Shown piece after piece: positions 47,301 to 59,319 of a DNA stretch of 64,000 bases (its first letter is position 1; the number at the start of each line of letters is the position of its first letter). The notes beneath the pieces were generated by a model, which saw only the letters and a list, made by a program, of their open reading frames with translations, had not been told where the DNA came from and did no database searches. The position numbers and the translations under genes were made by a program. This stretch comes from Dillenia suffruticosa (lineage: Eukaryota; Streptophyta; Magnoliopsida; Dilleniales; Dilleniaceae), in NCBI GenBank assembly GCA_033439265.1, contig JAVTVX010000026.1:4899001-4963000 (forward strand), given 5' to 3'.

Positions 47301-49459
47301 GATTGAGATCAGGAGTTTTCTTGGTCTGGCCCGGTATTACCATAGATTTGTTGAGGGGTTTTCCCGGATAGCTGCACCATTATTTAGATTGACGCGAAAG
47401 GGTGTCAAATTTGTATGGGATAACCGTTGTGAGGCAAGTTTTCAGGAGCTCAAACAATGGTTGACTACAGCTCTGATTTTGGTGCTTTCCACTAGCAGTC
47501 GGGAGTACACAGTGTACACTGATGCTAGCCGACAAGGGTTGGGTTATGTTTTGATGCAAAATGGTCAGATGATCGTCTACGTTTCTAGACAATTGAAGAA
47601 ACATGAGGTGAATTATCCGACACATGATCTGGAGCTTGCGGCCATAGTCTTCGTATTAAAGATATGGCGCCATTACTTGTACGGGGTGACTTGCCGGGTG
47701 TATACGAATCATAAAAGTCTGAAATATTTATTTACCCAGCGAGAACTTAACCTGAGACAGAGGAGATGGTTGGAACTTCTCAAAGACTATGATCTTGTCA
47801 TTAATTATCATCAGGGCAAGGCCAATAAGGTTGCTGATACCTTGATCCAGAAATCAGCTTCATCGTCTCAGGAGAACAATACGGTATACCTCACTTGTTT
47901 GATAGGACTCCGGGATTTGGGAGTCAGATTGGCTAGCGATGATCAAGGTACTCTACTAGCCAAGTTTGAGGTCAGGCCGACATTATTGGACCGTATTAGG
48001 GAGTTTCAAGGCATTGATATCGAACTCCAGGCTTTTACTGAGAGAGCCCGTAGAGGTGATATAAATGATTTTAGAACCCGTAGTGATGGACTTCTGACTT
48101 ATCGAGATAAAGTGGCTATACCCACCGATGAGGATCTCTATAGGTCTATATTAGAGGAGGCACACTCCTCGGCCTATGTCTTGCACTCGGGTTGTACAAA
48201 GATGTATTGAACTATTTGAGGTAGCTATTGGTGGCCAGGTATGAAGAAGAACATTGCGGAGTTTGTAGCTAGATGTTTAGTCTGTCAGCAGGTGAAGGCT
48301 GAGCATCAGAGGCCAGCGGGTTTACTACAGCCTCTTCCCATTCCCATATGGAAGTGGGAACATGTGACTATGGACTTTGTTATGGGATTGCCGCGGACTC
48401 AGGCCACATATGATGCCAAAGGGGTAGTAGTCGATCGACTCACCAAGTCCGCCCATTTTATCCCGATGCGCAGTGACTCTCCATTGGAGACATTGGCACG
48501 TCTGTATATTGACGAAATAGTCAGACTGCATGGAGTTCCAGTATCCATAGTCTCAGATAGAGATTCGAGGTTCACTTCTCGATTTTGGCCCAAGTTACAG
48601 GAAGCTTTGGGCATGCGGCTCAGTTTTAGCACACCATATCACCCATAGACAGATGGTTAATCGGAGAGGACCATTCACACGCTTGAAGATTTGCTTAGGG
48701 CTTGTGTCATGGATTTTCAGGGTAGTTGGGGCAGGCATTTACCGCTGGTAGAGTTTGTATATAATAATAGTTATCAGGCCAATATCGGTATGCCACCTTA
48801 TGAGGTACTCTACGGTAGGAAGTGTCGCACACCGTTGTGCTGGGATGAAGTAGGTGAGAGACACCTTACCAATGTTGAGTTAGTCGAGGAAACTAAGGAA
48901 AAGGTCAGGGTAGTCCACAAGCGGTTGAAAGCCACCCAAGACAGACAGAGGGCATATGCGGACTAGAGACGCCGGCCTTTAGAGTTTGAGGTGGGTGATA
49001 TAGTGTTTTTGAGGATTTCTCCTTTGAGGGGACTCATTCGACATCGGCAGCGGGGCAAATTGAGCCCCAGGTATATTAGCCCATTCCGTATCGTCAGTAA
49101 GATTGGGAGCGTAGCATACAGACTAGAGCTGTCAGACGAGTTATCTCGGATCCATGATGTCTCCATGTATCAGTGTTGAGGAAGTACATCCCAGATCTTT
49201 CGCATATTTTAGAGCCTCCACCTGTTGAGTTACGAGAGGACCTCAGTCTTCCAATTCAGCCCGTGGCTATTCTAGATTAGTAGGTCAGGAAGCTGTGGAG
49301 CAAGGAAGTCTTGTTGGTCAGAGTCTTGTGGAGGAGTGACTAGGTCGAGGAGGAGACCTGGGAGCCTGAGGAGGCTATGAGGAGACAGTACCCCCATTTG
49401 TTTGTTATTTAGTTCTCTTTTAGTTTCGAGAACAAAACTTGTTTTTAGGGGTTAGAAAA
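44366..49459 (+). pseudogene. TEK3 internal region, gag-pol remnant with chromodomain
   Basis: Gag frame 45013-45228 has MVKEARQLGCMDF, and 45286-45540 has KYMTVTPQFTLAEVIDSAHR. The zinc knuckle reads CFHCGKPGHIRSSC. Protease has LIDTGSNYLYVS and AILGMDWLHMY. Reverse transcriptase (46678-47196) has [16 protein letters not shown] and the YxDD-type box FIDDILVYS. RNase H and integrase follow from 47299. The C-terminus encodes ILDRQVRKLW-type and WRSDQVEEETWEPE motifs of a chromodomain, which places it in Tekay/Del. The chromodomain of such elements reads histone marks and steers insertion to heterochromatin. Fossil copy with a number of breaks. Confidence 0.88.
44373..44383 (+). other. TEK3 primer-binding site
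   Basis: TGGTATCAGAG, eight bases after the end of the left LTR; the initiator-methionine tRNA complement. Confidence 0.88.
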
Positions 49460-52400
49460 TGTAATACCGACACTGCGGTATCTGTAATTTAATTATATAG
49501 AGAGAAATTTTATTTATTTAAATTGATTTTGGGTATTTAAATTAAATTTTGGTATATTTTATTTTGCAGAATCTACGAATCGAAGTAAACCCCGTTTTTA
49601 CAAAAAGAAAATTTTAATTTTGGAGTGAAGCGCAGCACCTCCCCCTCTTACCAATTAGGTTTGGAAACCCTAATTTCTCTTTTCTTTCTCTCTCTCTCTA
49701 TCTCTCTTTCACTCTCTTCCTCTTTCTCTCTCTCCCCGACTCTTCACCACCCGCGGCCACCCTCTCTCCACTGTGAGCAACCACCACCACCTCCTTCTTC
49801 TCTCTCTACCTCACGGTATCTCTCTCACTATCTCTCTCTCTCTCCGCTGCTCACTCTCTCTCTATCTCTCGCGATCTCCCTCCCTCTCGATCGCACGCCA
49901 TCGCGAGTTCCACCGCGATCTGCCACCACCACGAGCGCACCCAGCAGCTGCAGCTCCTCCCTCCCGCGAGTGCGCAGCAGCTGTAGATCTTCTCTGTAAG
50001 AGCGCGAGTGCGCCACAGCGCGCGTTTCCCCGTACGAGCATACTTGCGCACTAGCACGCAGGTACGCCAGCTAGGGAGTGCACCTGCACACGAGTGCGCA
50101 CCTGCACACGAGTGCGCACCTGCACACGAGTGCGCGCTTACGCACGAGTGCGCGCCTATGCCCGAGCGTGTTCCAGCCCACTAGCGAGCAACCCGCGAGC
50201 GCACGACTGCACGTGCCAACCTGCAAGCCTACCAGCCCGTGAGCCTGCCAGCCCACGAGCCCACCACAGCCCATGAGCCCGCGCAGCCCATAAGCCCGCT
50301 GTCACGAAGCCCATTGCGGCCCGTAGCCCGTAACTCCTGATAGCCCGTGACAGCCTACGAGTCTCTGCGGAGCGTTGTAGATTTTGAAGCGGTTGAAGAG
50401 ACATTCGGACGAAGGTCTGCGCTCCGAGAAAACCCTAGGTGAGAAAAATTTCTTACCCATTTGATTTATTTGAATGAATATTAGGGTTAAGTTGAGAAAT
50501 GAGGATAAATGGTTAGCGTACAGGCACTGCGCGCCCTGGGTGCTGCGCACTACACATGGGCGTTGCGCGACTTGCACATGGCCGCTGCGCACCCTGCACA
50601 TAGGCCCTGCACATGAGGGCTGCGCACCCTACACACAGGCGCTGCGCGCCCTGAACACAGACCCTGCACATGGGCACTGCGCTCCCTGAACATAGACGCT
50701 GCACATGGGCGCTGCGCGCCCTGCACATAGACCCTGCACATGGGTGCTGCGTGCCCCACACATGGGCGCTGCGTGCCCCGCACATGGGCGCTGCACGCTG
50801 CACAGAGGAGCGCTAGGCTGTGGCCCTATTGGCCCTTGGGTGAAAGCGAGAGATTGGATTGGTGTGAGCCCTGTGCACCAACACTTGAGTCTTGAAGACA
50901 TATTGTATGCATGAACAAAATATGAGAAATTAGGGTAAGGTTCTAAAGAATTCGAACTACCTGATTTGCATACGTGTATTAGAAGTGATAGCCTATTTCC
51001 TATAACTGCATTGGTTTGAAACTTGTTGATTATATATATATATATATATAAATACATTCATAGGTGTTGGGTACCTTGAGTTAGGGGAACACTTTTCTTC
51101 GTTTCGTGGTATTATTGGGGAGTGCGCTACCCTTCCCCATATTATGAGTGAGATTTATTTCAATACCTTTGTTTAATATGTAAACTCTGTTTTATAACAT
51201 TTTGATAAATGAACATGATTTGTCGTGTGTTTGAAATGTTTTGATTGGTTTTGGAACTGACTTTTTGTGAACCGTTGGAGTATCCAAAAAATTTGGTTGA
51301 ATTATAAAATTATGCATCCATGTGGTTGAAATGTATAATATGTCATTTTACGCTATATATTGCATTTGGTTTGTGAACCTAATTACGACACATTCTTGAT
51401 ATGATATTGATTTTGGCCTTGAGGGCTTTGGTATGTATTGTTCTGCAGCTACGAAGGACACCGTGAGAGGCGCTTAGGTGGCGTCCGGATATGCCTAGGC
51501 CTGGGGTATCCCACGAGTTGTCATGATTTTATTAACGAACGGTACTAGCTAGGTTGAACCCGAAAAGGGAGAGGATTTGGATATTCTCTCCAAGTCTAGC
51601 ACCTGGACGAGATTCGTCGCCAACACCGGGGTAGAGAGTACTTTAAATAAATTTGCATATAACACCCCCGGTGCACCTGTCATAGGTCGAGGTAGACCTC
51701 TGCCAGGACACTTTTGGTTGACAGCTCTATAATTTTAATGACAGTGCTTTTGATGTATATTTGACCTGCTAATGCATGCAAATGATATATTGTTGAAATG
51801 AAAAACATGATGATTTGAAGTATGATTTGTATACTTACGCTTTGACACTCCAGTTTCACAATTCTTATTAGATGATTGCATTGACCCACTCACTCACTGA
51901 ATATTCTTTCCCTGAGTACTCACCCCTCATTTCCCCTCTTGTTTCAGAGATAGTATTTGGCAAGAAGTGTTGTTTTTAGGACGCTTAATATCATTGGGAG
52001 ATTTGGTCTAGACTGAGGAGTCATTGTATATTTTCGCTACAATTTCATGCGTTAAAAATTGTACAAATGATGTATATGTATTTTGAGGTCTATAGATGAC
52101 CATTGTATAATTCTGGAGTGACTGTACAAATATGGATATTTAAATTATGGAACTCTCATGTCATTGCATAATACTCGCATTGAGGCAATTTCTATTCATT
52201 GTGTATGTTACTTAGGAATGTGTCATGTCCTAGAATTGTACTTTAGGACCGCTCGGTGCCACCTCTAAATCACAGGAGGGGCGACTGGTGGCTGTTCATG
52301 CTTTTGACGGGGGCATGGTAGTAGAGGTCTGTGGTTAGGACTGTGGAAATTCGTTTTGTTAGCCTTGCGTTGTCCTGGATTGTGCGGTATGGATCTGTTG

Positions 52401-52591
52401 GTCTGATGTTCAGATTGGATTTATGTATTATGTATTATGAGGCTGGGTTGACCCTATTGTATATGTAGCAGGTTGATTGCTATATGGGAAACCTTCGTTA
52501 TGCGGGGAAGTTTTGTCCGATTTTTTATAAAAATACAGCCGATATTCAAGACAACGGACGGCTACTCACGATTTCGGTTCGGGGCGTGACA
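49460..52591 (+). repeat. TEK3 right LTR
   Basis: About 3.13 kb, from TGTAATACCGACACTGCGG to GGGGCGTGACA. It contains a CT-rich stretch (49680-49890), GC-rich tract one (49960-50345), GC-rich tandem array two (50519-50815) and an (AT)n run near 51031. Its ends are the reverse complement of those of TEK1 and TEK2, consistent with opposite orientation. Confidence 0.9.
50519..50815. repeat. GC-rich tandem array in the TEK3 right LTR
   Basis: About ten units of 22-37 bp of the type GGGCGCTGCGCGCCCTGCAC, most ending in CACATGG. Overlapping open frames on both strands (for example 50513-50803 -) encode Cys/Arg/Ala repeats and are rejected as genes. The array is absent from the partial left LTR because that part of the LTR is not present there. 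Confidence 0.8.
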
Positions 52592-52625
52592 GTTAACTAG
52601 GCATCAGAGACTAGGTTGAGAGCTA
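52592..52625 (+). other. Second TEK3 leader with primer-binding site, after the right LTR
   Basis: GTTAACTAGGCATCAGAGAC and the following TAGGTTGAGAGCTAT repeat 44366-44400, where the bases read GTTGACTTGGTATCAGAGAC. The primer-binding site copy is at 52599-52609. Sequence after 52625 belongs to CACTA B. Confidence 0.8.
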
Positions 52626-53013
52626 TTTTAATTTTTCTCATGACAATACAGGAGAAATATGATGAGCTATCACGTAGAAGTTCGAGTGCTAGTGATGATA
52701 CTGGCGGATCTGAGCTATCTGTTGATAACATGAAAACATGGCTCGAGGTGACTGGTGGACCAAAAGGGGGTAGAGTAGTTGGGCTTGGTTCTTTGAGCAG
52801 AACTTACAAAATTGCTGGTTTATCTTCTTCTACCCTACCAGCAATCAGGACAGAAGTAAATCAATTGAATCAAGAGGTGAGCCATTTGAAGGAGTTACTA
52901 CTGCAAAGAGATCAGGAATCAATGAACTTCAAGCAAAGCACACGCAAGAAATGAACGAGTTCCGCATGCAGCAAATGTTAATCATGCAGCATCTTCAGTT
53001 AGAACTTCTATAA
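52626..53013 (+). pseudogene. CACTA B TnpA-like gene, 3' part (Transposase_24 type)
   Basis: EKYDELSRRSSSASDDTGGS, then TWLEVTGGPKGGRVVGLGSL, then a Leu-rich coiled-coil stretch (IRTEVNQLNQEVSHLKELLL). The GGPKxGRVxGLGS motif is diagnostic for the C-terminal part of plant Ptta/En/Spm TnpA-like proteins, which bind subterminal repeats of CACTA elements. The ATG at 52616 lies in TEK3 leader sequence, so the true frame is entered from upstream. The reading frame ends at a TGA near 52952, and further weak similarity follows. Confidence 0.8.
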
Positions 53014-53035
53014 AAATACATAAATTTAAGCACAT

Positions 53036-54693
53036 CGACACACACTCAATTATATCGACTTGAATAGTCACAGGTAGACCAATCTGAAATAACACATCAA
53101 CCTATACAAATTAGACATTGACATACAGAGTAAAAGTTATATTAGGACATCGATGTGTCTACTAACTGTATCAATATGAAACAATTACATTATTGATGAA
53201 CAGTGACACGTCAACCAATTCACTTCACCACATCAGCCAATTTCACTTATAAATAGTAACACATCAACCCGTATGGACAATACAACAACCTACTAGTCTT
53301 TGTCTCTCAAGCACACACATCAACCTACCACTATACTTGTCAACATAGTTAAAAACACATTAACCAATTTGTTAATCAGGTCAACCAATTTAACCAATGA
53401 ATAGTGACACATCAACTTATAAGACAACACATCAACGTGTTGGTCCTTGTTTCTGAAATACACACATCGACCCATCTTAATTCTTGTCGACCCGTGAAAA
53501 TCACATTGACCAATTCTCTGTACTAGGTCCATCAATTTTTACTTGCACAGCAGTATGTCGACGTATGTTGTAAGACCTGTTGACTTGATGTTTTTTTACT
53601 CATTGAAACACACATCGACCTGCTCTCTTTCTGTTGACAAAGCACATACACAACGACCAATTTAGTTGCACACATCAACCAATTTCCTATCTGAATAGGA
53701 ATATGTCGATACATTAAACTGACTTATCGACCTAATATTCATTAAAGTCTTAATATTACACATCGACCTAATCACATTCTTGTCGACATACATCTACACA
53801 TCGACCATTTCAAAATCACGTGTCCACTTATTTTATTTGGCACAGTTTCTTGTCGACCCGCATAGTATCTTGTTGACCTATTCTGACATAAATATACTAT
53901 AAAGTTTTTGAATTTGGGTCGATATCCATATTAAAGTCATCGACCTGCGTGTGTTAGAAATCAAATCTGTGAAACAAATTTGAACTTAATGGATACCTTA
54001 TTTTTTCGATTTCTGAAATGTTTTCTTTTATATCAAAACTAACGTTCAAATACAGCCCAAACATGTTCTGATTGGGCTAAATAAAAAGAGGCATCAATAA
54101 AAGAGTGAAGTTTCAGTGCGAAGGAAAGAGTTGTTGCAGAGCTTTAATGGAAAAAATTAAATACTCAATGTTCGGATACAACAACCACTACCAACCCTCA
54201 AGGTTCTATTCAATACCTCAATAAATATTGAGAAGTTGAAGAAGAGAGGGTAAGATGAATTGAATACTCTATTGAATACTTTGAAAATGCTCTATTGTTT
54301 TATTGTGTGTACTTTAAATTTTATGCAACTGTTCTAAATTTCACAACTTACTCTTAAATTGTCAAATCTAAGGAAAAAGAGCCTCAACTCTTGACATTTA
54401 TTTTCAGATTTGTACAAGTGTAAAAGATTAAGGTTGAATAGATTGGATAGAAGTATTCAGTAGGAATAGTGTTAAAGGTTGAACTTGAACCTATTATCAA
54501 GTGTGTAATCTAAGCTATTAGTGAAAAATCCAGAGTGAGCCCAGAAGTGGACATACACTGAGTTTGGTGAAACCACTATAAAACTTTTTGTGTTTTCTAT
54601 CTTTAAATATTCGTTCTCTGTTGTTTTGCTCAAATTTTGAAAAGTCTTAAAAAGTCCATATTCAACTATTTACTCTCCTCTAGTTGAATAACA
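53036..54693 (+). repeat. COP-S 5' LTR or LTR-containing region
   Basis: The first 950 bp hold about 30 copies of variants of ACACATCGACC / GTCGACC spaced 15-60 bp apart. The rest (54000-54690) lacks them and ends AACA before the primer-binding site. No second copy of the region lies downstream, so its left edge is inferred only from where CACTA B similarity stops. No genes are seen; frames at 53320-53714 on the - strand are low support. Confidence 0.55.
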
Positions 54694-54695
54694 AT

Positions 54696-54706
54696 TGGTA
54701 TTAGAG
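54696..54706 (+). other. COP-S primer-binding site
   Basis: TGGTATTAGAG, one base different from the standard initiator-methionine tRNA complement TGGTATCAGAG, three bases after the LTR end. Confidence 0.75.
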
Positions 54707-54762
54707 TGAGTGTGTTGTCAAGCAGCCTAACAGCTTATCACCAAAGATCCAAATTGCAATCA

Positions 54763-55800
54763 ATGGAGACTATATACCAGTTGAATCTTGTTCAACAAAT
54801 CGTGCATCATTTTTCAATGGAAACAACTTCAGTTATTGGAAGCAAAGAATACGTAATTTCATGATTGTATAAGATCTAAATGCTTGGAAAATAATTGAAG
54901 AAGGAGTTGAATTTCTTACAGAAGAAATTGCTGGAGTGCGTATGCCGATCAAGTTAAAAAATATGACTGTGGAGCAAAAGAAGGCTTATCAAGCCAACTG
55001 TAAAGCAACTAATCTTCTTCAGCTTGCACTGAGTGTCAATGAATACAATCGAGTCTCATCATCCATAATAGTGAAAGAAATTTGGGAAAGACTCGAAACT
55101 ACGTACGAAAGGACTGATCAAGTTCGCAAGAACAAGATCAGACTACTGAAGCAAGAATATGAAGTTTACAAAATAAAGGAAAGAGAAACAATCAGTTAGA
55201 TGATCACAAGATTTAATAAGATAACAAATGAGCTAATATTACTTGGAAAAGGAATCTCTTAGGAAGATATAGTGGACAAAATTCTAAGGAGTCTGCCAAA
55301 ATCATAGGAGCCCAAGGTTACTGCAATTGAAAAATCTAAAAATCTTGAGACTTTGACAATCAATGAGCTCATTGGATCTTTGACTCATGAGATGAAACTG
55401 AATGTGAAGGAGCCTGCACAAGAAGAAAGAGGCAAATGAGTAACTTTAAAGGCTGATAATGATAAAAGCACGTCAAACTCAGAAGAAGTGAAGAAGACGA
55501 GACTCTTCTAGCAAGAAAATTCAAAAAGTTCATGATGAAGAGAAGGAATAAGAACAAATCATTCTTTAAGAAGCCATAGAAGAAGGAAGAAATCAGATGC
55601 TTTGAGTGCAAGAAGTTGGGACACATGAAGGCTAATTGCCCTTCTCTGAAAAAGGATGAAAATAAATATAAAAGGGATAGGAAAGAGAAGAAAAAGAAGA
55701 AGACACTTGCAGCTTAGAGTGATAAAGACACTAGCTCAAGTGATGATGAGGAAGCAGAGAAACATGCCAACTTGTGTTTCATAGCCAACGAAGAAATCTC
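54763..55800 (+). pseudogene. COP-S gag remnant
   Basis: Contains a UBN2-type gag core (FNGNNFSYWKQRI at the start; EIWERLETTYERT in 54936-55199) and a zinc knuckle CFECKKLGHMKANC near 55600. A Lys-rich stretch follows. This is the capsid/nucleocapsid part of a copia polyprotein. Broken. Confidence 0.75.
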
Positions 55801-58800
55801 AGACATGAGGTGAACTCCACATCCTATTCTTTTTGTTCTGATTCTGAAAATAATTTTACTGTTACTGAGCTGCATGAGCCATTACTAGAATCACTCAGGG
55901 AATTAAAAAGATTAAAAATGAAGAATAATCTGCTAAAGAAAGATCTAGCTAAAACTATCAAAACATTAGAAAAATCAAAAATTGAAGTAAATGTATTAAG
56001 AATAAAAAAAAAAAACTGAATTAAATTTGAAAATTGCTGAATTTGAAAATAAATTGGATGATAAACATTTAGAAAAGAACAGTAACAAACTAATGAATGA
56101 AAACATGTTTCTAAAGAAAGAATTGGATAAGCAAAAAAAAAGATTTGTAGGCAAAACATTATACTAATAAAATTCATACAAGGTCAAGAAAAGTTAGATA
56201 ACTATAAATTTTTTGTGCCAAGCTCTGAGAATGACAAAGTAAAGAGATCCCACACATGCATGAATTTGGGCACAAGTCTGAAAATTGCAAATTTAGAAAC
56301 ATATCTTTAGACAGCATTAAAAAACCAAGTGTGATTAATAGATACTACACTTACTGCAAGAACATTGGACACTCAATTTATAATTGTTAGTTCCTAAACT
56401 TATCAAGAATGAACTTACAATGGATCCCTAAAAATAAATCTAAAGCAAACATAGCGGGACCCAAAAAGATGTGGGTACCAAAGGTAAAAGTGTGATTGAA
56501 TCTTGTTGCAGGTATGTTTGAAATCAAGAGAGTATCCCAGAAAGTCAGTATGGTGCATAGACAGTGGATGTTCAAGACATATAATTGGGGATGTCTCAAA
56601 ATTCTCTTATCTCGAAAGCAAGAAAGGAGGAAATATTGCATTTAGTAACAATTCAAAGGGAAAAGTCATCGGAATAGGCAACATAGGAGATAAGTCTTCT
56701 AACTCACAAATTCAAAATGTGTTTCTTGTTTCTGGGCTGAAATTTAGTCTGTTTAGTGTTAGCCAATTATGTGATAAAAGTTATTCAGTCACTTTTGAAT
56801 CTGATGCATGTTTCATTGTTGACAAATCCTTCGACTCTATCAAATTGCTGGTCAAAGAAAAGAAAACATATATGTGATAGACTTGGATCACTTAGAAACC
56901 TCCAATGAATCATGTCTAGTTGCTGTCATCAAGTGCTCATCATAGCTATGGCACAAAAGGTTAGGGTATGCATGTATAGACACAATTTTAAAATTAGTTA
57001 GGAAAGACATTGTGAACAATCTACCAAAACTAAAATTTGAAAAGGACAAATTGTGTGATGTATGTATGAAAGGAAAACAAACCAAAACTTCCTTTAAATC
57101 TAAAAATTGTGAATCAACTAGCAATCCATTGGAATTTCTTCACATTGATTTATTTGGACAAACTAGAACTCAAAACTTAGGTGGGAAACAGTATGGATTC
57201 GTAATCATTAATGATTACTTTAGATACACATGTGTTCTATTTCTTGCCAAAAAAGAGGAAGCCAGTGAGACCTTCATCAAATTGTGCAAGAAAGTTTAAA
57301 ATGAGAAGGGAATGTCAATTAAGAGTATTAGAAGTGATCATGGTAAAGAATTTAAAATAAAACCATGGAAGAATTCTGTAGTCATTATGGTATTGATCAT
57401 AATTTCTCAACAACTAAAACACCTAAATAGGGTAGTAGAGAGAAAGAACACAACCCTTCAAGAAATGGCTAGAACAAGGCTCTGCAAGAATAACCTACTT
57501 AAATTCTTCTGGGCAGAGGCTATAAACATTGCATGTTATATTTTGAATAGAGCACAAGTAAGACCAATCCTAAAGAAAACTCCCTATGAACTTTACAAAG
57601 GTTAAAAACCAAATATAGATTACTTTAGAGTTTTTGGATGCAAATGCTTTGTTTTAAATAATAAGAAAGAAGCATTAAGAGAGTTTGATGCCAGGAGTGA
57701 TGAAGCTATCTTCTTAGGATATTCCATAACAAGTAAAGGCTATAGAGTTTACAACAAAAGAACCATGACAGTAGAGGAGTCAATTCACGTAGAGTTTGAT
57801 GAAGAAAATTTATCCGGTGAAAGAAATTTGGATGATGAAAAGATCACTGAGAAACTAAATGAACTAAACCTTACTGATGAAGCAAATCACCAAAAAGATG
57901 AATCAAATGAAATCATGGTATAGAAAGAAAGAAATGAAACTCAGCAGAAGCAAGAAATCAAATACTTTCAAATTATAAAAGATGTGAATCTAGAAAACAT
58001 AATAGGTAACATCAGTTCAGGTGTTAGAACTAAATCGGAACTACAAAACTAATGTAAGTACATAGCCTTCATCTCTCAAAATGAACCTAAAAATATGGAA
58101 GAAGCCCTAGGAGACGAAAATTTGATAATGGCCATGCAAGATGAATTAAATCAGTTTGAAAGAAACAAAGTATGAAATTTAGTTTCTAAACCAACAGATC
58201 AGCTAGGATTGGAACAAAATGGGTTTTCAGAAATACGCTTGATGAATATGGCCCAATCACAAGAAATAAAGCAAGATTAGTAACCAAGGTTATAGTTAAA
58301 AGGAAGGAATTAACTATGATAAAACTTATGCCCAGTGGTCAGATTAGAAGTAATCAAAATGCTTCTTATCTTCTCTTGCTTTATGAACTTTAAACTTTAT
58401 CAAATGGATGTTAAAAGTGTATTTCTAAATTGATATCTAAATGAAACGTATACGTTGAACAATCAGAGGATGGAATTTTCATAAATCAATCAAAATATAC
58501 GAATGAACTAATTAAAATATTTGGGTTCAGTGACTGTAAGGGAAATGAAACTCCAATGAGCACAAACATAAAGTTAGACAAAGACGAGAATGGTAAATTA
58601 GTATGCCAAAAACTTTACAGAAACATGATTGGGTCTCTACTATATCTTACTGCCTTAAGACTTGACATACAATTTAGTATATGTCTTTATGCAAGATTTC
58701 AATTAGATCAAAAAAAAATCCCATTTACTTGTAGTCAAAAGAATCTTTAGATATCTAAAAGAAATGACTCACTTAGGTCTTTGGTATGGCAGAGACTCAA

Positions 58801-59279
58801 GCTTTCAGTTACATGGTTTCTGTGATGCTGATTTTGCCAGATGCAAAATCGATAAAAACAATACTAGTGGTACTTGTCAATTTTTTGGAAACATGTTATT
58901 ATCATGATCCTCCAAGAAGCAAAGTAGTGTAACATTGTTAATAACTGAAACTGAATATGTTTAAGTGGGATAGTATACAGCACAAATCTTTTGGATCAAA
59001 CACCAAATGAAAACTATGGATTAAACTTTGATTGCATACGAATCGAATATGATAACACAAGTGCAATAAATTAACAAAGAATCCAGTCCATCATTCACGA
59101 ACCAAATATATAGAAGTGAGACATTATTTCATCAAGGACCATGTTCTAAAAAATGAGATTGTTCTTGAGTATACTGACACTCAAAAACAAATTGCTGACA
59201 TCGTCACTAAACCCTTGGATAAAAATAGATTTTGTGAACTAAAAAAGGATTTAGGAATGATAAAAATAAAAAAATAGAA
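55801..59279 (+). pseudogene. COP-S pol remnant
   Basis: A coiled-coil-like Lys/Leu-rich linker (55774-56130) precedes protease with the motif WCIDSGCSRHI at about 56553. A GAG-pre-integrase zinc region ([11 protein letters not shown]) and integrase core ([22 protein letters not shown]) follow in 57012-57605. Reverse transcriptase is poorly preserved. RNase H ends with ADIVTKPLDKNRFCELKKDL near 59190-59260, the standard copia C-terminus. Fossil with many breaks. Confidence 0.75.
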
Positions 59280-59319
59280 GAGAAGAAATGAAAAACAGAG
59301 TCTTATATTTCTGAATAAT

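Larger units (their letters stand above)
43519..52625 (+). mobile_element. TEK3: Ty3/gypsy chromovirus, Tekay/Del type, in CACTA B
   Basis: Partial left LTR (43519-44365), primer-binding site (44373-44383), gag (44673-45540), zinc knuckle (about 45760-45805), protease (45990-46343), reverse transcriptase (46678-47196), RNase H (47299-48000), integrase (48000-48966), chromodomain (49230-49410) and full right LTR (49460-52591). The right LTR is followed by about 34 bp that repeat the start of the internal region, including a primer-binding site. The coding region has long readable frames (up to 303 codons), but the element is broken, with a number of breaks. No target duplication can be defined, because the left edge is incomplete. 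Confidence 0.9.
27858..53035 (+). mobile_element. CACTA B: En/Spm-type DNA transposon with TEK2 and TEK3 nested inside
   Basis: The 5' end is CACTACAAAAAAACAAGAA at 27858, the canonical terminal inverted repeat, preceded by ATA as possible 3-bp target duplication. It is followed by subterminal repeats, a transposase gene (29417 to 42532, interrupted by TEK2) and a TnpA-like second gene (about 42810-53013, interrupted by TEK3). The right terminus (TTTTTTGTAGTG) was not found. Sequence after about 53035 belongs to COP-S, so the 3' end is either displaced beyond the window or lost. Much of the transposase is still readable in long frames, making this the best-preserved CACTA here, though stop codons remain. 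Confidence 0.82.

Noticed and set aside
49625-50803. Ser/Leu-rich and Cys/Arg-rich open frames
   Set aside because: They fall in the CT-rich and GC-rich tracts of the TEK3 right LTR.
53036-53985. CRISPR-like or satellite array
   Set aside because: Motif spacing is irregular, units are short and vary, and they occur in both orientations; it is an LTR motif cluster.
53036-54693. CACTA B 3' subterminal region
   Set aside because: Motifs differ from the GGGACGAA repeats at the CACTA B 5' end, and the stretch leads directly into a copia primer-binding site.
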